Below are positions 32,228 through 42,232 of a stretch of DNA of 64,000 nucleotides, one piece after another (position 1 is the first letter of the stretch; every line of letters begins with the position of its first letter). Source of the stretch: Eutrigla gurnardus (Eukaryota > Chordata > Actinopteri > Perciformes > Triglidae); contig OY741268.1 in the NCBI GenBank assembly GCA_963514095.1, positions 6,645,824-6,709,823 on the forward strand. Direction: 5' to 3'. The notes under the pieces were generated by a model. It had not been told where the DNA came from. It was given only the letters and a program-made list of their open reading frames with translations, and did not search any database. The position numbers and the translations under genes were made by a program.

Positions 32228-33849
32228 CACTCAACAAAAATATAAACGCAACACTTTTGTTTTTGCTCCCATTTTTCTTGAGATGGACTTAAAGATCTAA
32301 AATTCATTCCAGATACACAATATTACCATTTCTCTCAAACATTGTTCACAAATCAGTCTAAATGTGTGATAGTGAGCACTTCTGCTTTGCTGAGATAATC
32401 CATCCCACCTCACAGGTGTGCCACATCAAGATGCTGATCTGACATCATGATTAGTGCACAGGTGTGCCTTAGACTGTCCACAATAAAAGGCCACCCTGAA
32501 ATGTGCATTGTTTTGCTTTATTGGGGGTCTGGGGACTCAGAACCAGTCAGTATCTGGTGTGACCACCATTTGCCTCATGCAGTGCAACACATCTTCTTCG
32601 CATAGAGTTTATCAGATTGTCAATTGTGGCCTGTGGAATGTTGGTCCACTCCTCTTCAATGGCTGTGCGAAGTTGCTGGATATTAGTGGGAACTGGTACA
32701 CACTGTCGTATACGCCGGTCAAGCACATCCCAAACATGCTCAATGGGTGACATGTCCGGTGAGTATGCTGGCCATGCAAGAACTGGGACATTTTCAGCTT
32801 CCAAGAATTGTGTACAGATCCTTGCAACATGGGGCCGTGCATTATCTTGCTGAAACATGAGGTGATGTTCATGGATGTATGGCACAACAATGGGCCTCAG
32901 GATCTCATCACGGTATCTCTGTGCATTCAAAATGCCATCAATAAAATGCACCTGTGTTCTTCGTCCATAACAGATGCCTGCCCATACCATAACCCCACCA
33001 CCACCATGGGCCACTCGATCCACAACATTGACATCAGCAAAGCGCTCACCCACACAACGCCACACACGCTGCCTGCCATCTGCCCTGAACAATGTAAACC
33101 GAGATTCATCCATGAAGAGAACACCTCTCCAACGTGCCAGACGCCATTGAATGTGAGCATTTGCCCACTCAAGTCTGTTACGGCGACGAGCTGGAGTCAG
33201 GTCAAGACCCCGATGAGGACGACGAGCATGCAGTTGAGCTTCCCTGAGACGGTTTCTGACAGTTTGTGCAGAAATTGTTTGGTTATGCAAACCAATTGTT
33301 TCAGCAGCTGTCTGAGTGGCTGGTCTCAGACGATCTTGGAGGTGAACCTGCCGGATGTGGAGGTCCTGGGCTGGTGTGGTTCTGCGGTTGTGAGGCCGGT
33401 TGGATGTACTGCCATATTCTCTGAAACGCCTTTGGAGACGGCTTATGGTGGAGAAATGAACATTCAATGCACGAGCAACAGATCTGGTTGACATTCCTGC
33501 TGTCAGCATGCCAATTGCACGCTCCCTCAATGCTTGTGGCATCTGTGGCATTTTGCTGTGAGACAAAACTGCACATTTCAGAGTGGCCTTTTATTGTGGG
33601 CAGTATAAGGTACACCTGTGCACTACTCATGATGTCAGATCAGCATCTTGATGTGGCACACCTGTGAGGTGGGATGGATTATCTCAGCAAAGCAGAAGTG
33701 CTCACTATCACACATTTAGACAGATTTGTGAACAATGTTTGAGAGAAATGGTAATATTGTGTATCTGGAATGAATTTTAGATCTTTAAGTCCATCTCATG
33801 AAAAATGGGAGCAAAAACAAAAGTGTTGCGTTTATATTTTTGTTGAGTG
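32228..33849 (-). mobile_element. Complete Tc1-like transposon
   Basis: 1622 bp with inverted ends CACTCAACAAAAATATAAAC and its complement. They are flanked by TA at 32226-32227 and 33850-33851, the obligatory Tc1/mariner target duplication. Inverted similarity extends far inward, close to 290 bp per side with small differences (for example ...GAGATGGACTTAAAGATCT at both ends). It carries one open transposase gene on minus. The uninterrupted copy of the host element at 22.19 kb has the empty TA site. The element appears structurally complete. Whether it is active cannot be judged from sequence. Confidence 0.95.
32547..33566 (-). CDS. Tc1-like transposase, open full-length frame
   Basis: 339 codons with ATG start and a natural stop, the usual length for the Tc1 family (about 340). 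It would cut and paste DNA between the terminal repeats at TA targets. The N-terminal paired-like helix-turn-helix (residues about 10-50, MLTAGMSTRSVARALNV) and second helix-turn-helix (about 66-120) would bind the repeats. Catalytic residues in view are D153 (FMDESRF), D241 (FQQDNARPH) and E276 (SPIEHVWD), giving the DD34E spacing, plus the glycine-rich HGGGGVMVW box near 187-195. The start is chosen because it precedes the first helix directly and lies just inside the left repeat. No internal stop or frameshift is seen. Confidence 0.95.
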   Translation of the reverse strand: MSHSKMPQMPQALRERAIGMLTAGMSTRSVARALNVHFSTISRLQRRFREYGSTSNRPHNRRTTPAQDLHIRQVHLQDRLRPATQTAAETIGLHNQTISAQTVRNRLREAQLHARRPHRGLDLTPARRRNRLEWANAHIQWRLARWRGVLFMDESRFTLFRADGRQRVWRCVGERFADVNVVDRVAHGGGGVMVWAGICYGRRTQVHFIDGILNAQRYRDEILRPIVVPYIHEHHLMFQQDNARPHVARICTQFLEAENVPVLAWPAYSPDMSPIEHVWDVLDRRIRQCVPVPTNIQQLRTAIEEEWTNIPQATIDNLINSMRRRCVALHEANGGHTRY

Positions 33850-33939
33850 TAGTTAAGGTAAAATGTTGGTCTAATTCTCTGATCTAAAGACAATTATACA
33901 AGCAAAAAAAAAAAAAAACATACATGAGATGTCCTCGCC

Positions 33940-34010
33940 AGGATGTGAACCTGCGATGCCCACATCCGGGGGCAGGAGCATCACCACTCAACCAACTGGG
34001 GGCTTTAGGT
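33940..34010 (-). pseudogene. tRNA-like module A in element copy 2
   Basis: The minus-strand counterpart of 22045-22116, with the same TGCCC/GGGCA stem and a B-box-like GGTTCACATCC (one mismatched base in the arm). The presence of both modules in both copies shows that they were part of the element before it multiplied. Confidence 0.6.
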
Positions 34011-34421
34011 AATAATATGGCCAGTCGGTCTTAAACAAAATAAACGATTTATTCATATTTTTTTAATTGCAAGCATTTATTCTTAGACGCTTGATGAAAA
34101 TATAGTCTGTTTGTACTTCATATATGTAATTTTGGTCATTTTTTGTCTTTCACGTGACGAAATCACGAGGACTAGGCTTGGCGGAACCTTCTGCTGGTAC
34201 AGTTGTTTCCGACAGACGGACTTCTCTGAAACCCCCGCTAAAGTAAGCCTGATATGGTTAGCCTGCCCCAGGGCAGGCTAGTTTGGTCAGATAAATTCCC
34301 ATGGTTACTTAGCGGAGAGTGCCTCAAGTCACGTTGATGGAACGCAACTCTCGCTAAAGGTAGCGAGGCTTATCGAAATTAGCCCGGCTTTGCGCTTAGC
34401 GAGTTTGATGGAATACCCCTC

Positions 34422-34600
34422 TGGTTCATGTGTTCCTGTGTTTTTGTGGATTTTTTCCTGACTTGGTTTTTGGACTGCTGCCTGTTTTTTGGACTACATT
34501 AAATTATACATGATTTAGTAATATACCTTTCTATCAGCTACCTCTTTACCTGCATCTGCATTTGGGTCATTAATCTGTATTCCCGAAGCCATGAGACAGT
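34422..34600 (+). repeat. Older repeat split by copy 2, right half
   Basis: GTTCATGTGTTCCTGTGTTT through CTGCATCTGCATTTGGGTC. The terminal TGCATTTGGGTC style recurs inverted as GACCCAAAAAGCAGG at 35.12 kb, so the two may be related families. Confidence 0.5.
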
Positions 34601-35020
34601 ATATAGTATTAAAAAGACATACAATAAAGTCAGATAATAGTATTCCTAAAAATTCAGAAAATAGCCATACTATAGTATGTTGACAAAATCAGAGTCAGTC
34701 ATCGTCATAGTATAAATTGCTGAAAAAAGTCAAAGGCTAGTTTATCGAAAAAGCACAAAAAGGTTATAGTATGTTTAATAGTCACATCTATTGTATTTAG
34801 AAAACTCATAAAACGGTCACATTGTAGTACGTTGACAAAATTCATTATAAAGTCATGGTATAAATTGTTGAAAAAAGTAAAACTCAGAAAATGGTCATAG
34901 TATAGTCAAACATGTATGAAGTCATGAGAACATAGTATATCATAAAAATAACATCATACTGAATTATGGCAGCTGTCATAAAAGGCAATATATAAGTAAT
35001 ATAGTAGTAGTAATATAATG
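34601..35020. repeat. AT-rich satellite, right part
   Basis: Diverged tandem words TACTATAGTATGTTGACAAA, AAAAAGTCA and CATAGTATAAATTG... of irregular spacing. It continues the array that stopped at about 31136. Confidence 0.7.
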
Positions 35021-35096
35021 TAATGGTTTTATTATTAGCTTTATTAATTATTATTTTATGGTTGTTACCATAAGTAATGCAGACATTAAGGGTATA

Positions 35097-35480
35097 TTGT
35101 TACGGCCTGAGCTTGGAGTTGGACCCAAAAAGCAGGAGACGAATAGGCAGTTCAAAGAAAAGGCGTATTTATTATCTCCACCAAGGCACAAAAAACAAAA
35201 CTGAAAGAGACCCACAGGAAAGGGCTGCAGGCAGCTGCGTAGAGATGCGTAGAGAATACAGGAAGTGTGAGTAGGCTGGAGCGCCGTGGCACGGACCGAA
35301 CGGGACGGAATTATCTGGCAGCGCGGCTGAGGCTGAGCCGGTCTTTATGGAGGAGGAGAGTGATTGCCGAGTGACGACAGGTGCGGCGGCACTGAGCCAG
35401 TCGGCCACGCCCCTCAGCCAGAGCCTGCACCACAGGGGAGACAATTAAGGTGAAACAGAAAACACAACAAGCATAAACCC
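35097..35480 (-). repeat. Interspersed repeat with GGACCCAAAAAGCAGG terminus
   Basis: Starts GTTACGGCCTGAGCTTGGAG then GGACCCAAAAAGCAGGAGAC, with a TTTATTATCTCC stretch and a CG-richer interior (35280-35410). It looks like the inverted relative of the repeat at 34.42-34.60 kb. No protein is recognised. Confidence 0.5.
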
Positions 35481-37105
35481 AAAATATCACAAACCACAAC
35501 ATATATAATAATGAATACTTCATCTTAATACACGCTTATAAAGTTAATATATGTACAAGGCAATATTGTAGTTTTAATTTTAAGGTGGAAATGCAAATTT
35601 TTAAATTGATTTAATTCATGTAGCAAAAAACATTTTTGCACCAAGGTTCCTTGGAAAGACAGACACATACGCTGACACATACAAGCAGAGAGACATAGTG
35701 TATGTGCATTGCAATAAATAAAACAAGATGCAAACAGAATATAGATATGCAACCTGTCTAAAAGCCTCGGGCAGGATCGTCCACTCATGAGTCTCCGGTC
35801 TTCTTCCTACATGAGCGGGCCCAGCCAACAGGCCAAGGTGGGTGGATATCAAGCTCTGAGATATATGTAGGGGCGAGACCATGAGGACATTAGTGGACAA
35901 TTAGATAGACTTTTATGTTTATAGTATATTTCATTGTATTGTATGTCATTAAAATGTCATAGGATGGAATAGAATGGAAAAAACAAACAAACAATGAAAG
36001 CCTAATTTAACCATGGTATTTGGAAAGACCAACCATTCCTATATTCACTTTAAGATATACTTTATATCTCCTTATGGTTTGTTAGTAGTCATCAGCAACA
36101 TGATGGTGGAGGTGGAGGGGGAGCATCAGGTTGTGGAGTGTTAAACCCCCTGTGGTCCGTCTGGAGGACGAAGCACAAATTAATGTCTCGCTAATTAGCG
36201 AGCGATAAAAATAGTTGTGGAAACGGTTGGATCTGGATCACAGTTTGCACTCCAGCCTCCATTCTGACACCACTGAGCTGCTGCCTGCTTGTGCCAGTGA
36301 GATACACGTAAAAGCAAATTAACCCAATGTTTCAGTATGCCTAAAAAAAACATGCACATGAATTTAAGCACAAATGTTTATTTAAAACCAAGCTGTGTGA
36401 TATATCCAATCCAAACAGCCTAATTTTCAGGTTTTATAATTTGTTGACAGAAAAACTAAATCAATTTTTGGACTTGGATTTTATTGAGATAATCTTGGAT
36501 TGGCAGTGAAAGTGAAACAAATCCATCCTAACAAGCTGAGTCATTTTCAGCCTTCAGGTCATTATAACAGCCTACCAAAAGGTGGGACATTCAATTTGAA
36601 TTATTTTTCAGTTTTCTGGGGGAAAATGTTTAATTTAATTTCAGGGAAGGGGAACAAAATGTCACCATCAGAGAAAAAAAAACTCAGACTTTGTCTTGGA
36701 CATATGGTCTATAACAATCATAAATGGAATAATAATAGATGGAATCATTGTTTTGGCTGTAGTCTAACTACAAAGGAAGGAATATCTGTCATATCTGTCT
36801 TCTAACAACTCATCAGATCTACTTGACACTTAGCTGGTAGATTGCTGGCGACCTCATGGAGTGCTTTGTCAAATTTTAAAATTTGCAAAGGCATCACATT
36901 GAATAATAATTCATTTTGAATAAACAAGCACAGTGCTCTGTGCAGCAGCGGGGGCGGAGTGTCGGGGCTCTGCAGTCCAGCATGTCGTTGTCCAACTTTA
37001 CAGCCACACTTTTGTTCCAGTCCCTGGAGCGGACCCAGAACATCGCCACTCGGCCGTTGCAACTCAAAATTGTGTACGTTTTTGCCAAGCTAAATTATAA
37101 TTCCA
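35481..37105. other. No gene recognised; one palindromic homeobox-type site
   Basis: AT-rich unique-looking DNA. 36105-36290 is less AT-rich and contains the perfect 16-bp palindrome CTCGCTAATTAGCGAG (36187-36202). The 86- and 82-codon frames near 36.9-37.1 kb are antisense to each other and unrecognised. Confidence 0.45.
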
Positions 37106-37107
37106 CT

Positions 37108-37760
37108 CGTAAAATCCATTCTCTACTTCTTACCCACGGTGTTTACGTTAGAGCAAGAGACTAATACTCTTTAGAAATGATGACCTCTGCCAAGTGGATC
37201 TCACCAGCAGTGCAGCCAGTGCTACTTGGGTGTGCTGTATAACACTGCACTGCAAATGCCTCCACCAGTAAATCCATGCTCTACTTTATAACCGCGGTGG
37301 TGACGTCAAAGCAAATAATAATGATAATAATGGATTGGATTTATATGGTGCTTTTCAAGACACTCAAAGCGCTCTGAAAAGGTTCCAGGTTCCATTCATT
37401 CACACAGTCATACCAGTGGTAGTAAACTACGATAGTAGCCACAGCTGCCCTGGGGCAGACTGATGGAAGCGTGGCTGCCATACTGCGCCTACGGCCCCTC
37501 CGACCACCACCTCAAACATACAGCAGTCATACAGCAGTCATACACATTCACACGAGGCAAACTGGGTGAAATGTCTTGCCCAAGGACACAACAACCATGA
37601 CACAGTGACAAGGGCAGGGATCAAACCGCCGACCCTCCAAACATTGGCCAACCCGCTCTACCAACTGAGCCACAGTCGCCTAAATACACCTCTTTGGCAA
37701 TGACCTCTGCTGAGAATGTTTCACTGCTGTTTCTGAAAGCGTGTAACCCTGAACGGGTTG
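37108..37760. repeat. Local direct duplication interrupted by a SINE
   Basis: 37108-37215 (AAAATCCATTCTCTACTTCT ... ATGACCTCTGCCAAGTGG) is repeated in diverged form as 37266-37312 plus 37681-37750 (TAAATCCATGCTCTACTTTA ... ATGACCTCTGCTGAGAA). The second copy is split by the SINE at 37313-37680. Confidence 0.6.
37313..37680 (-). mobile_element. tRNA-headed SINE
   Basis: On the minus strand it starts GGCGACTGTGGCTCAGTTGG with an A box (TGGCTCAGTTGG), and a B box GGTTTGATCCC about 45 bases on. It then continues with CCTTGGGCAAGACATTTCAC, AGCGCTTTGAGTGTCTTG and an ATTATT tail. RNA polymerase III promoter boxes at the head and a LINE-like 3' end with a short tandem tail are the SINE design. Related to the copy at 49.3 kb. 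Confidence 0.88.
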
Positions 37761-38239
37761 TTTCCCCCATGACTGAATCCCCCCCCCTGCAACTTTATAA
37801 TACTCCTCCTTGAACCGACACCTTATCGTGGTGGAGGGGTTTGAGCACCTGAATGATCCTAGGAGCTATGTTGTCCGGGGCTTAATGCCCCTGGTAGGGT
37901 CTCCCAAGGCAAACAGGTCCTAGGTGACAGGTCAGACTAAGAGCGGTTCCAAAGCCCCCAATGATAGAGGAACAATCAAGGACGTGCACGTTGCCCGGAA
38001 TGGCGTTACCGGGGCCCCTCCCTGGAGCCAGGCCCAGGGTTGGGGCTCGCAGGCGAGCGCCTGGTGCCGGGTCTCTGCCCACGGGACCCGGTCGGGCACA
38101 GCCTGAATGAGCGACGTGGGCCCGCCCTCCAGTAGGTTCACCACCGGCAGGAGGGTTCAGAAGGGGCGGGTGCAATGTATTTTGGGTGGCTGTCCTGGGC
38201 GGGTGCCCCGGCGACCCAACCCCCGGACAGTGACTCTAG

Positions 38240-38730
38240 CCATGGGGACATGGGAATGTCACCTCACTGGGGGGGAAAGAGCCTGAGCTAGTGCGGGAGG
38301 TAGAGCGGTACCGGCTAGAGATAGTCGGGCTCACCTCCACGCACAATCTGGGCTCTGGAACCCAACTCCTCGAGAGAGGCTGGACTCTCTTCTACTCTGG
38401 AGTTGCCCGCGGTGAGAGGCGCCGAGCTGGTGTGGGTTTGCTTATAGATCCCCATCTCGGCCGCCATGTGTTGGAGTTTTCCCCAGTAAACGAGAGGGTC
38501 GTTTCCCTGCGCCTTCGGGTCGGGGGTAGGTCTCTCACTGTCGATTTCGGCCTACGGGCCAAACGACTGTGTAGAGTACCCGGCCTTCTTGGAGTCCTTG
38601 GGAGGGGTACTGGAGAGTGATCCAACCGGGGACTCCATTGTTTTGCTGGGGGACTTCAACGCTCACGTGGGTAACGACAGTGTTACCTGGAGGGGCGTGA
38701 TTGGGAGGAACGGCCTCCCCAATCAAAACC
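38240..38730 (+). pseudogene. LINE endonuclease region, frameshifted
   Basis: An apurinic-like (EEP) endonuclease is expected upstream of RT and is readable only in pieces. 38291-38620 in one frame gives a central part (LERGWTLFYSGVARGERRRA, GVGLLIDPHLG). The next piece, 38631-38690 in another frame, carries the catalytic-site motif LLGDFNAHVGNDS. The RT frame starts in the third phase. At least two frameshifts (near 38545-38555 and 38715-38735) separate them, so this copy cannot make an intact endonuclease. Confidence 0.75.
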
Positions 38731-41130
38731 TGTGTTCTGTTATTGGACTTCTGTGCTAGTCACGGTTTGTCTATAACGAACACCATGTTCAAGCATAAGG
38801 GTGTCCATCAGTGCACATGGCACCAGGACACTCTAGGCCGGAGGTCAATGATCGACTTTGTGGTCGTGTCATCTGACTTCCGGCCGTATGTCTTGGACAC
38901 TCAGGTGAAGAGAGGGGCTGAGCTGTCAACTGATCACCACTTGGTGGTGAGTTGGATCCGGTGGCAGGGGAGGAAGCTGGACAGACTTGGCAGACCCAAA
39001 CGTGTTGTGAGGGTCTGCTGGGAGCGTCTGGTGGAACCCTCTGTCAGGGAGGTCTTCAACTCCCACCTCCGGGAGAGCTTTGACCAGATCCCGAGGGAGG
39101 CTGGGGACATTGAGTCCGAATGGACCTTGTTCTCTGCTTCCATTGTGGACGCGGCTGTTCGAAGCTGTGGCCGTGAGGTCTCCAGTGCCTGTCGAGGCGG
39201 CAATCCCCGAACCCGGTGGTGGACACCGGAATTAAGGGATGCTGTCAAGCTGAAGGAGTCCTACCGAACCTGGTTGGCCCGGGGGACTCCTGAGGGAGCT
39301 GACAGGTACCGGCAGGCCAAGCGTGCTGCAGCGCGGGCGGTTGCTGAAGCAAAGGCTCGGGTCTGGGAAGAGTTCGGGGAGGCCATGGAGGAGGACTACC
39401 GGTCGGCCTTGAGGAAATTCTGGCAAACCATCCGGCGCCTCAGGAAGGGGAAGCAGCCCTCCACCAACACTGTTTACGGTGGAGGTGGGGAGCTGTTGAC
39501 TTCGACTGGGGATATCGTCGGGCGGTGGAAGGAATACTTCGAGGATCTCCTCAATCCCCCTGACATGTCTTCCATAGAGGAAGCAGAGGCTGGAGACTCG
39601 GAGGTTCATCCACCCATCACCCGGGCCGAAGTCACCGAGGTAGTTAAGAAGCTCCCCGGTGGCAAGGCACCGGGGGTGGATGAGATCCGTCCTGAGTACC
39701 TCAAGTCTCTGGATGTTGTGGGGCTGTCTTGGTTGACACGTCTCTGCAACATCGCGTGGCAGTCGGGGACAGTGCCTCTGGACTGGCAGACCGGGGTGGT
39801 GGTCCCTCTATTCAAAAAGGGGGACCAGAGGGTTTGTTCCAACCATCGGGGGATCACACTGCTCAGCCTCCCTGGGAAAGTCTATTCCAGGGTACTGGAG
39901 AGGAGAATTCGGCCGATAGTCGAACCTCAGATTCAGGAGGAACAATGCGGTTTCCGTCCTGGCCGTGGAACACTGGACCAGCTCTATACCCTCCGCAGGG
40001 TGCTTGAGGGTTCATGGGAGTTTGCCCAACCAGTCCACATGTGTTTTGTGGACCTGGAGAAGGCATTCGACCGTGTCCCTCATGGCATTCTGTGGGAGGT
40101 ACTTCGGGAGTACGGGGTCGGGGGCCCTCTGCTAAGGGCCGTTCGGTCCCTGTACGACCGGAGCAGGAGCTTGGTTCGCATTGCCGGCAGTAAGTCAGAC
40201 CTGTTCCAGGTGCATGTTGGACTCCGGCAGGGCTGCCCTTTGTCACCGGTTCTGTTCATTATTTTTATGGACAGGATTTCTAGGCGCAGCCGTGGGCCAG
40301 AGGGGATCTGGTTTGGGAGCCACTGGATTTCATCCCTGCTCTTTGCAGACGATGTGGTCTTGTTGGCTCCTTCGAGCCAGGACCTCCAGCATGCCCTGGG
40401 GCGGTTTGCAGCCGAGTGTGAAGCAGCTGGGATGGGGATCAGCACCTCCAAATCTGATGCCATGGTTCTCGACCGGAAAAAAGTGGCTTGCTCCCTCCAG
40501 GTCAGGGGAGAGTTCCTGCCTCAAGTGGAGGAGTTTAAGTATCTTGGGGTCTTGTTCACGAGTGAGGGAAGGATGGAACGTGAGATTGACAGGCGGATCG
40601 GTGCAGCGGCCGCAGTAATGCGGTCGCTGTATCGGTCCGTCGTGGTGAAGAGAGAGCTGAGCCGAAAGGCGAAGCTCTCGATTTACCAGTCAATCTACGT
40701 TCCTACCCTCACCTATGGTCATGAACTTTGGGTCGTGACCGAAAGAATAAGATCCCGGATACAAGCGGCCGAAATGAGCTTCCTCCGCAGGGTGGCGGGG
40801 CGCTCCCTTAGAGATAGGGTGAGGAGCTCCGTCACGCGGGAGGAGCTCAGAGTAGAGCCGCTGCTCCTCCACATCGAGAGGAGCCAGTTGAGGTGGCTCG
40901 GGCATCTGTACAGGATGCCCCCTGGACGCCTCCCTCGGGAGGTGTTCCAGGCATGCCCCACTGGGAGGAGACCCCGAGGAAGACCCAGGACATGCTGGAG
41001 TGACTATGTCACCCGGCTGGCCTGGGAACGTCTTGGGGTCCTCCCGGAGGAGCTGGGGGAAGTGTCCGGGGAGAGAGAAGTCTGGGCGTCCCTGCTCAGG
41101 CAGCTGCCTCCGCGACCCGGCCCCGGATAA
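38701..41130 (+). CDS. RTE-like LINE reverse transcriptase, open frame lacking the endonuclease start
   Basis: 809 codons open to the natural stop at 41128. It begins in the last part of the endonuclease (LSTDHHLVVSW, with the catalytic DHH-type residues near residue 78). The RT spans about residues 330-600: FKKGDQRVCSNHRGITLLS, the catalytic FVDLEKAFDRVPHG near 449, RQGCPLSPVLF near 510 and FADDVVLL near 547. A C-terminal segment (WLGHLYRMPPGRLPREVF, then RRPRGRPRTCWSDYV near 750) is typical of RTE-type LINEs. The open frame starts at a TTG and simply follows the last frameshift; it is not a true initiation site. Open for this length, it suggests a young copy. Function in reverse transcription needs the lost endonuclease or another copy's proteins. 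Confidence 0.85.
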   Translation: MGGTASPIKTCVLLLDFCASHGLSITNTMFKHKGVHQCTWHQDTLGRRSMIDFVVVSSDFRPYVLDTQVKRGAELSTDHHLVVSWIRWQGRKLDRLGRPKRVVRVCWERLVEPSVREVFNSHLRESFDQIPREAGDIESEWTLFSASIVDAAVRSCGREVSSACRGGNPRTRWWTPELRDAVKLKESYRTWLARGTPEGADRYRQAKRAAARAVAEAKARVWEEFGEAMEEDYRSALRKFWQTIRRLRKGKQPSTNTVYGGGGELLTSTGDIVGRWKEYFEDLLNPPDMSSIEEAEAGDSEVHPPITRAEVTEVVKKLPGGKAPGVDEIRPEYLKSLDVVGLSWLTRLCNIAWQSGTVPLDWQTGVVVPLFKKGDQRVCSNHRGITLLSLPGKVYSRVLERRIRPIVEPQIQEEQCGFRPGRGTLDQLYTLRRVLEGSWEFAQPVHMCFVDLEKAFDRVPHGILWEVLREYGVGGPLLRAVRSLYDRSRSLVRIAGSKSDLFQVHVGLRQGCPLSPVLFIIFMDRISRRSRGPEGIWFGSHWISSLLFADDVVLLAPSSQDLQHALGRFAAECEAAGMGISTSKSDAMVLDRKKVACSLQVRGEFLPQVEEFKYLGVLFTSEGRMEREIDRRIGAAAAVMRSLYRSVVVKRELSRKAKLSIYQSIYVPTLTYGHELWVVTERIRSRIQAAEMSFLRRVAGRSLRDRVRSSVTREELRVEPLLLHIERSQLRWLGHLYRMPPGRLPREVFQACPTGRRPRGRPRTCWSDYVTRLAWERLGVLPEELGEVSGEREVWASLLRQLPPRPGPG

Positions 41131-41162
41131 GCGGAAGACAATGGATGGATGGATGGATACAA

Positions 41163-41380
41163 CAGTGGTTCCCAAACTTTTTCTGCAGCCCCTCCCCCCC
41201 TTTGTACATAAAACAAATCACAACCCCCTCCTCTATGAAATTATTGAAGAAACATTCTAGTAGTTCCCATTATAATTCCTTTTCCTACAGAGACCATGAC
41301 CATTATGTGCAATTATTTATGAAGGAGTCACAATATACCACCCACTTTTTAAAATAGCATCTTTGGACCCCCCTGACTTT
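41163..41380. mobile_element. Possible hAT-related fragment
   Basis: Begins CAGTGGTTCCCAAACTTTTT directly after the LINE tail. Many hAT miniature elements in vertebrates start with this sequence. I cannot find a matching right end, so it is either truncated or only a resemblance. Confidence 0.35.
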
Positions 41381-41576
41381 TACGTCTAAAGTCAGCGCAT
41401 CTGTCGATCCACTCAACGCTATTTAAGTTTCACTTTCAGTTGTGAATCAGTTCATTTCTGAACGTTTCCGATGTGAGATTCTGTTTGTAGCTGCTCATCA
41501 CACGGATTCTTGCAGGTCGAGGAATTCTTATGTTGATAAAACTCAGAGAAAAGTTAGAATCAACGTCTTCGACGTG

Positions 41577-41603
41577 AGTGTGTGTGTGGGTGTGTGTGTG
41601 TGT
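41577..41603. repeat. Short (GT)n run
   Basis: TGTGTGTGTGGGTGTGTGTG-type run. Confidence 0.8.
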
Positions 41604-41737
41604 CAGCCACGCCCCTCAGTGGAACAGAAGATAGACGCTACATGAAGTGGTGTGCCCGTTAATTACACTAAAATACAGTTGGCTCAACGTGTTTTTTTCT
41701 TCTTCTCTTTCGGCGTAGGTGCGGTCACAAACTCGTG

Positions 41738-41883
41738 ACCAATAGATGGCGCTCTCTGTTCAACAAAGGGTTGAAAGCAATGGAAATATATTGGCCTTCA
41801 ACCCTTTGTTGAACAGAGAGTGCCATCTATTGGGCTCAGAAAATAAAGAAAATGCTTCACGAAGCTTCATTTGGACATCACTA
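41738..41883. mobile_element. hAT-type hairpin miniature element, copy 2 (left end lost)
   Basis: Matches copies 1 and 3 from CCAATAGATGGCGCTCTC through to the right end GGACATCACTA, but the outer left arm (TAGTGATG...GAGC) is missing. The remaining arms still form a hairpin of about 130 bp. Confidence 0.85.
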
Positions 41884-42232
41884 TGTAAGAGCCACTCATT
41901 ATAATTAGGGCTCATATTAAAGTCAATACACAAACTAACATCACACACTAATCACACTAAAGGGGCGTTCACACCGAACGCGATAGACGCGAATTGAGCG
42001 GAGACTCTACATTGAAAACCAATGTAAATGGCGCGATGACACGCGATTCAGGCGGAGGCGGCGCGAATGGAGCGTCTGGCGCGATGAGACGCGGCGCGAA
42101 TGGCGCGACTGACGCGGCGCGAATGGCGCGAATGACGCGTCTGACGCGAATGAAGCGAATGGCGCGTCTGACGTGGCGCGAATGGCGACATCCAATCAGC
42201 GACGAGTTCAAGCCGACAGACAGATGAGCTGA

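Larger units (their letters stand above)
31441..34421. mobile_element. Harbinger-like element, copy 2, interrupted by Tc1
   Basis: The same family as 21651-22963 but inverted: it starts GAGGGGTATTCCACCAAACT and ends ...TTTGATGGAATACCCCTC. Without the Tc1 it is about 1.36 kb. Both tRNA-like modules and the Myb-like remnant are present. The Myb-like segment has a short insertion/frameshift around 31670-31700 (ATGGCACAAAAGAGCAGAGC). Its match to copy 1 directly outside the Tc1 ends shows exactly where the Tc1 landed. Confidence 0.82.
37800..41157 (+). mobile_element. Near full-length RTE-like LINE
   Basis: About 3.36 kb. The GC-rich 5' part starts near CCTTGAACCGACACCTTATC. Next come a broken endonuclease region and a long open RT frame, then only about 10 bases of 3' UTR (GCGGAAGACA) and a GATGGATGGATGG tail. 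A very short 3' end with a tetranucleotide tail fits the RTE group and not L1. The whole element is more GC- and CpG-rich than its flanks. Two decayed relatives lie at 19.2 kb (minus) and 47.6 kb (plus). The exact target duplication was not found. Confidence 0.85.

Noticed and set aside
32808..33491. 227-codon plus-strand frame
   Set aside because: It is antisense to the Tc1 transposase, whose catalytic motifs are on minus.
37882..38175. 97-codon minus frame at the LINE 5' end
   Set aside because: GC-rich antisense of the LINE 5' region. No domain.
40690..41175. 161-codon minus-strand frame
   Set aside because: A shadow of the LINE reverse-transcriptase frame in GC-rich DNA.
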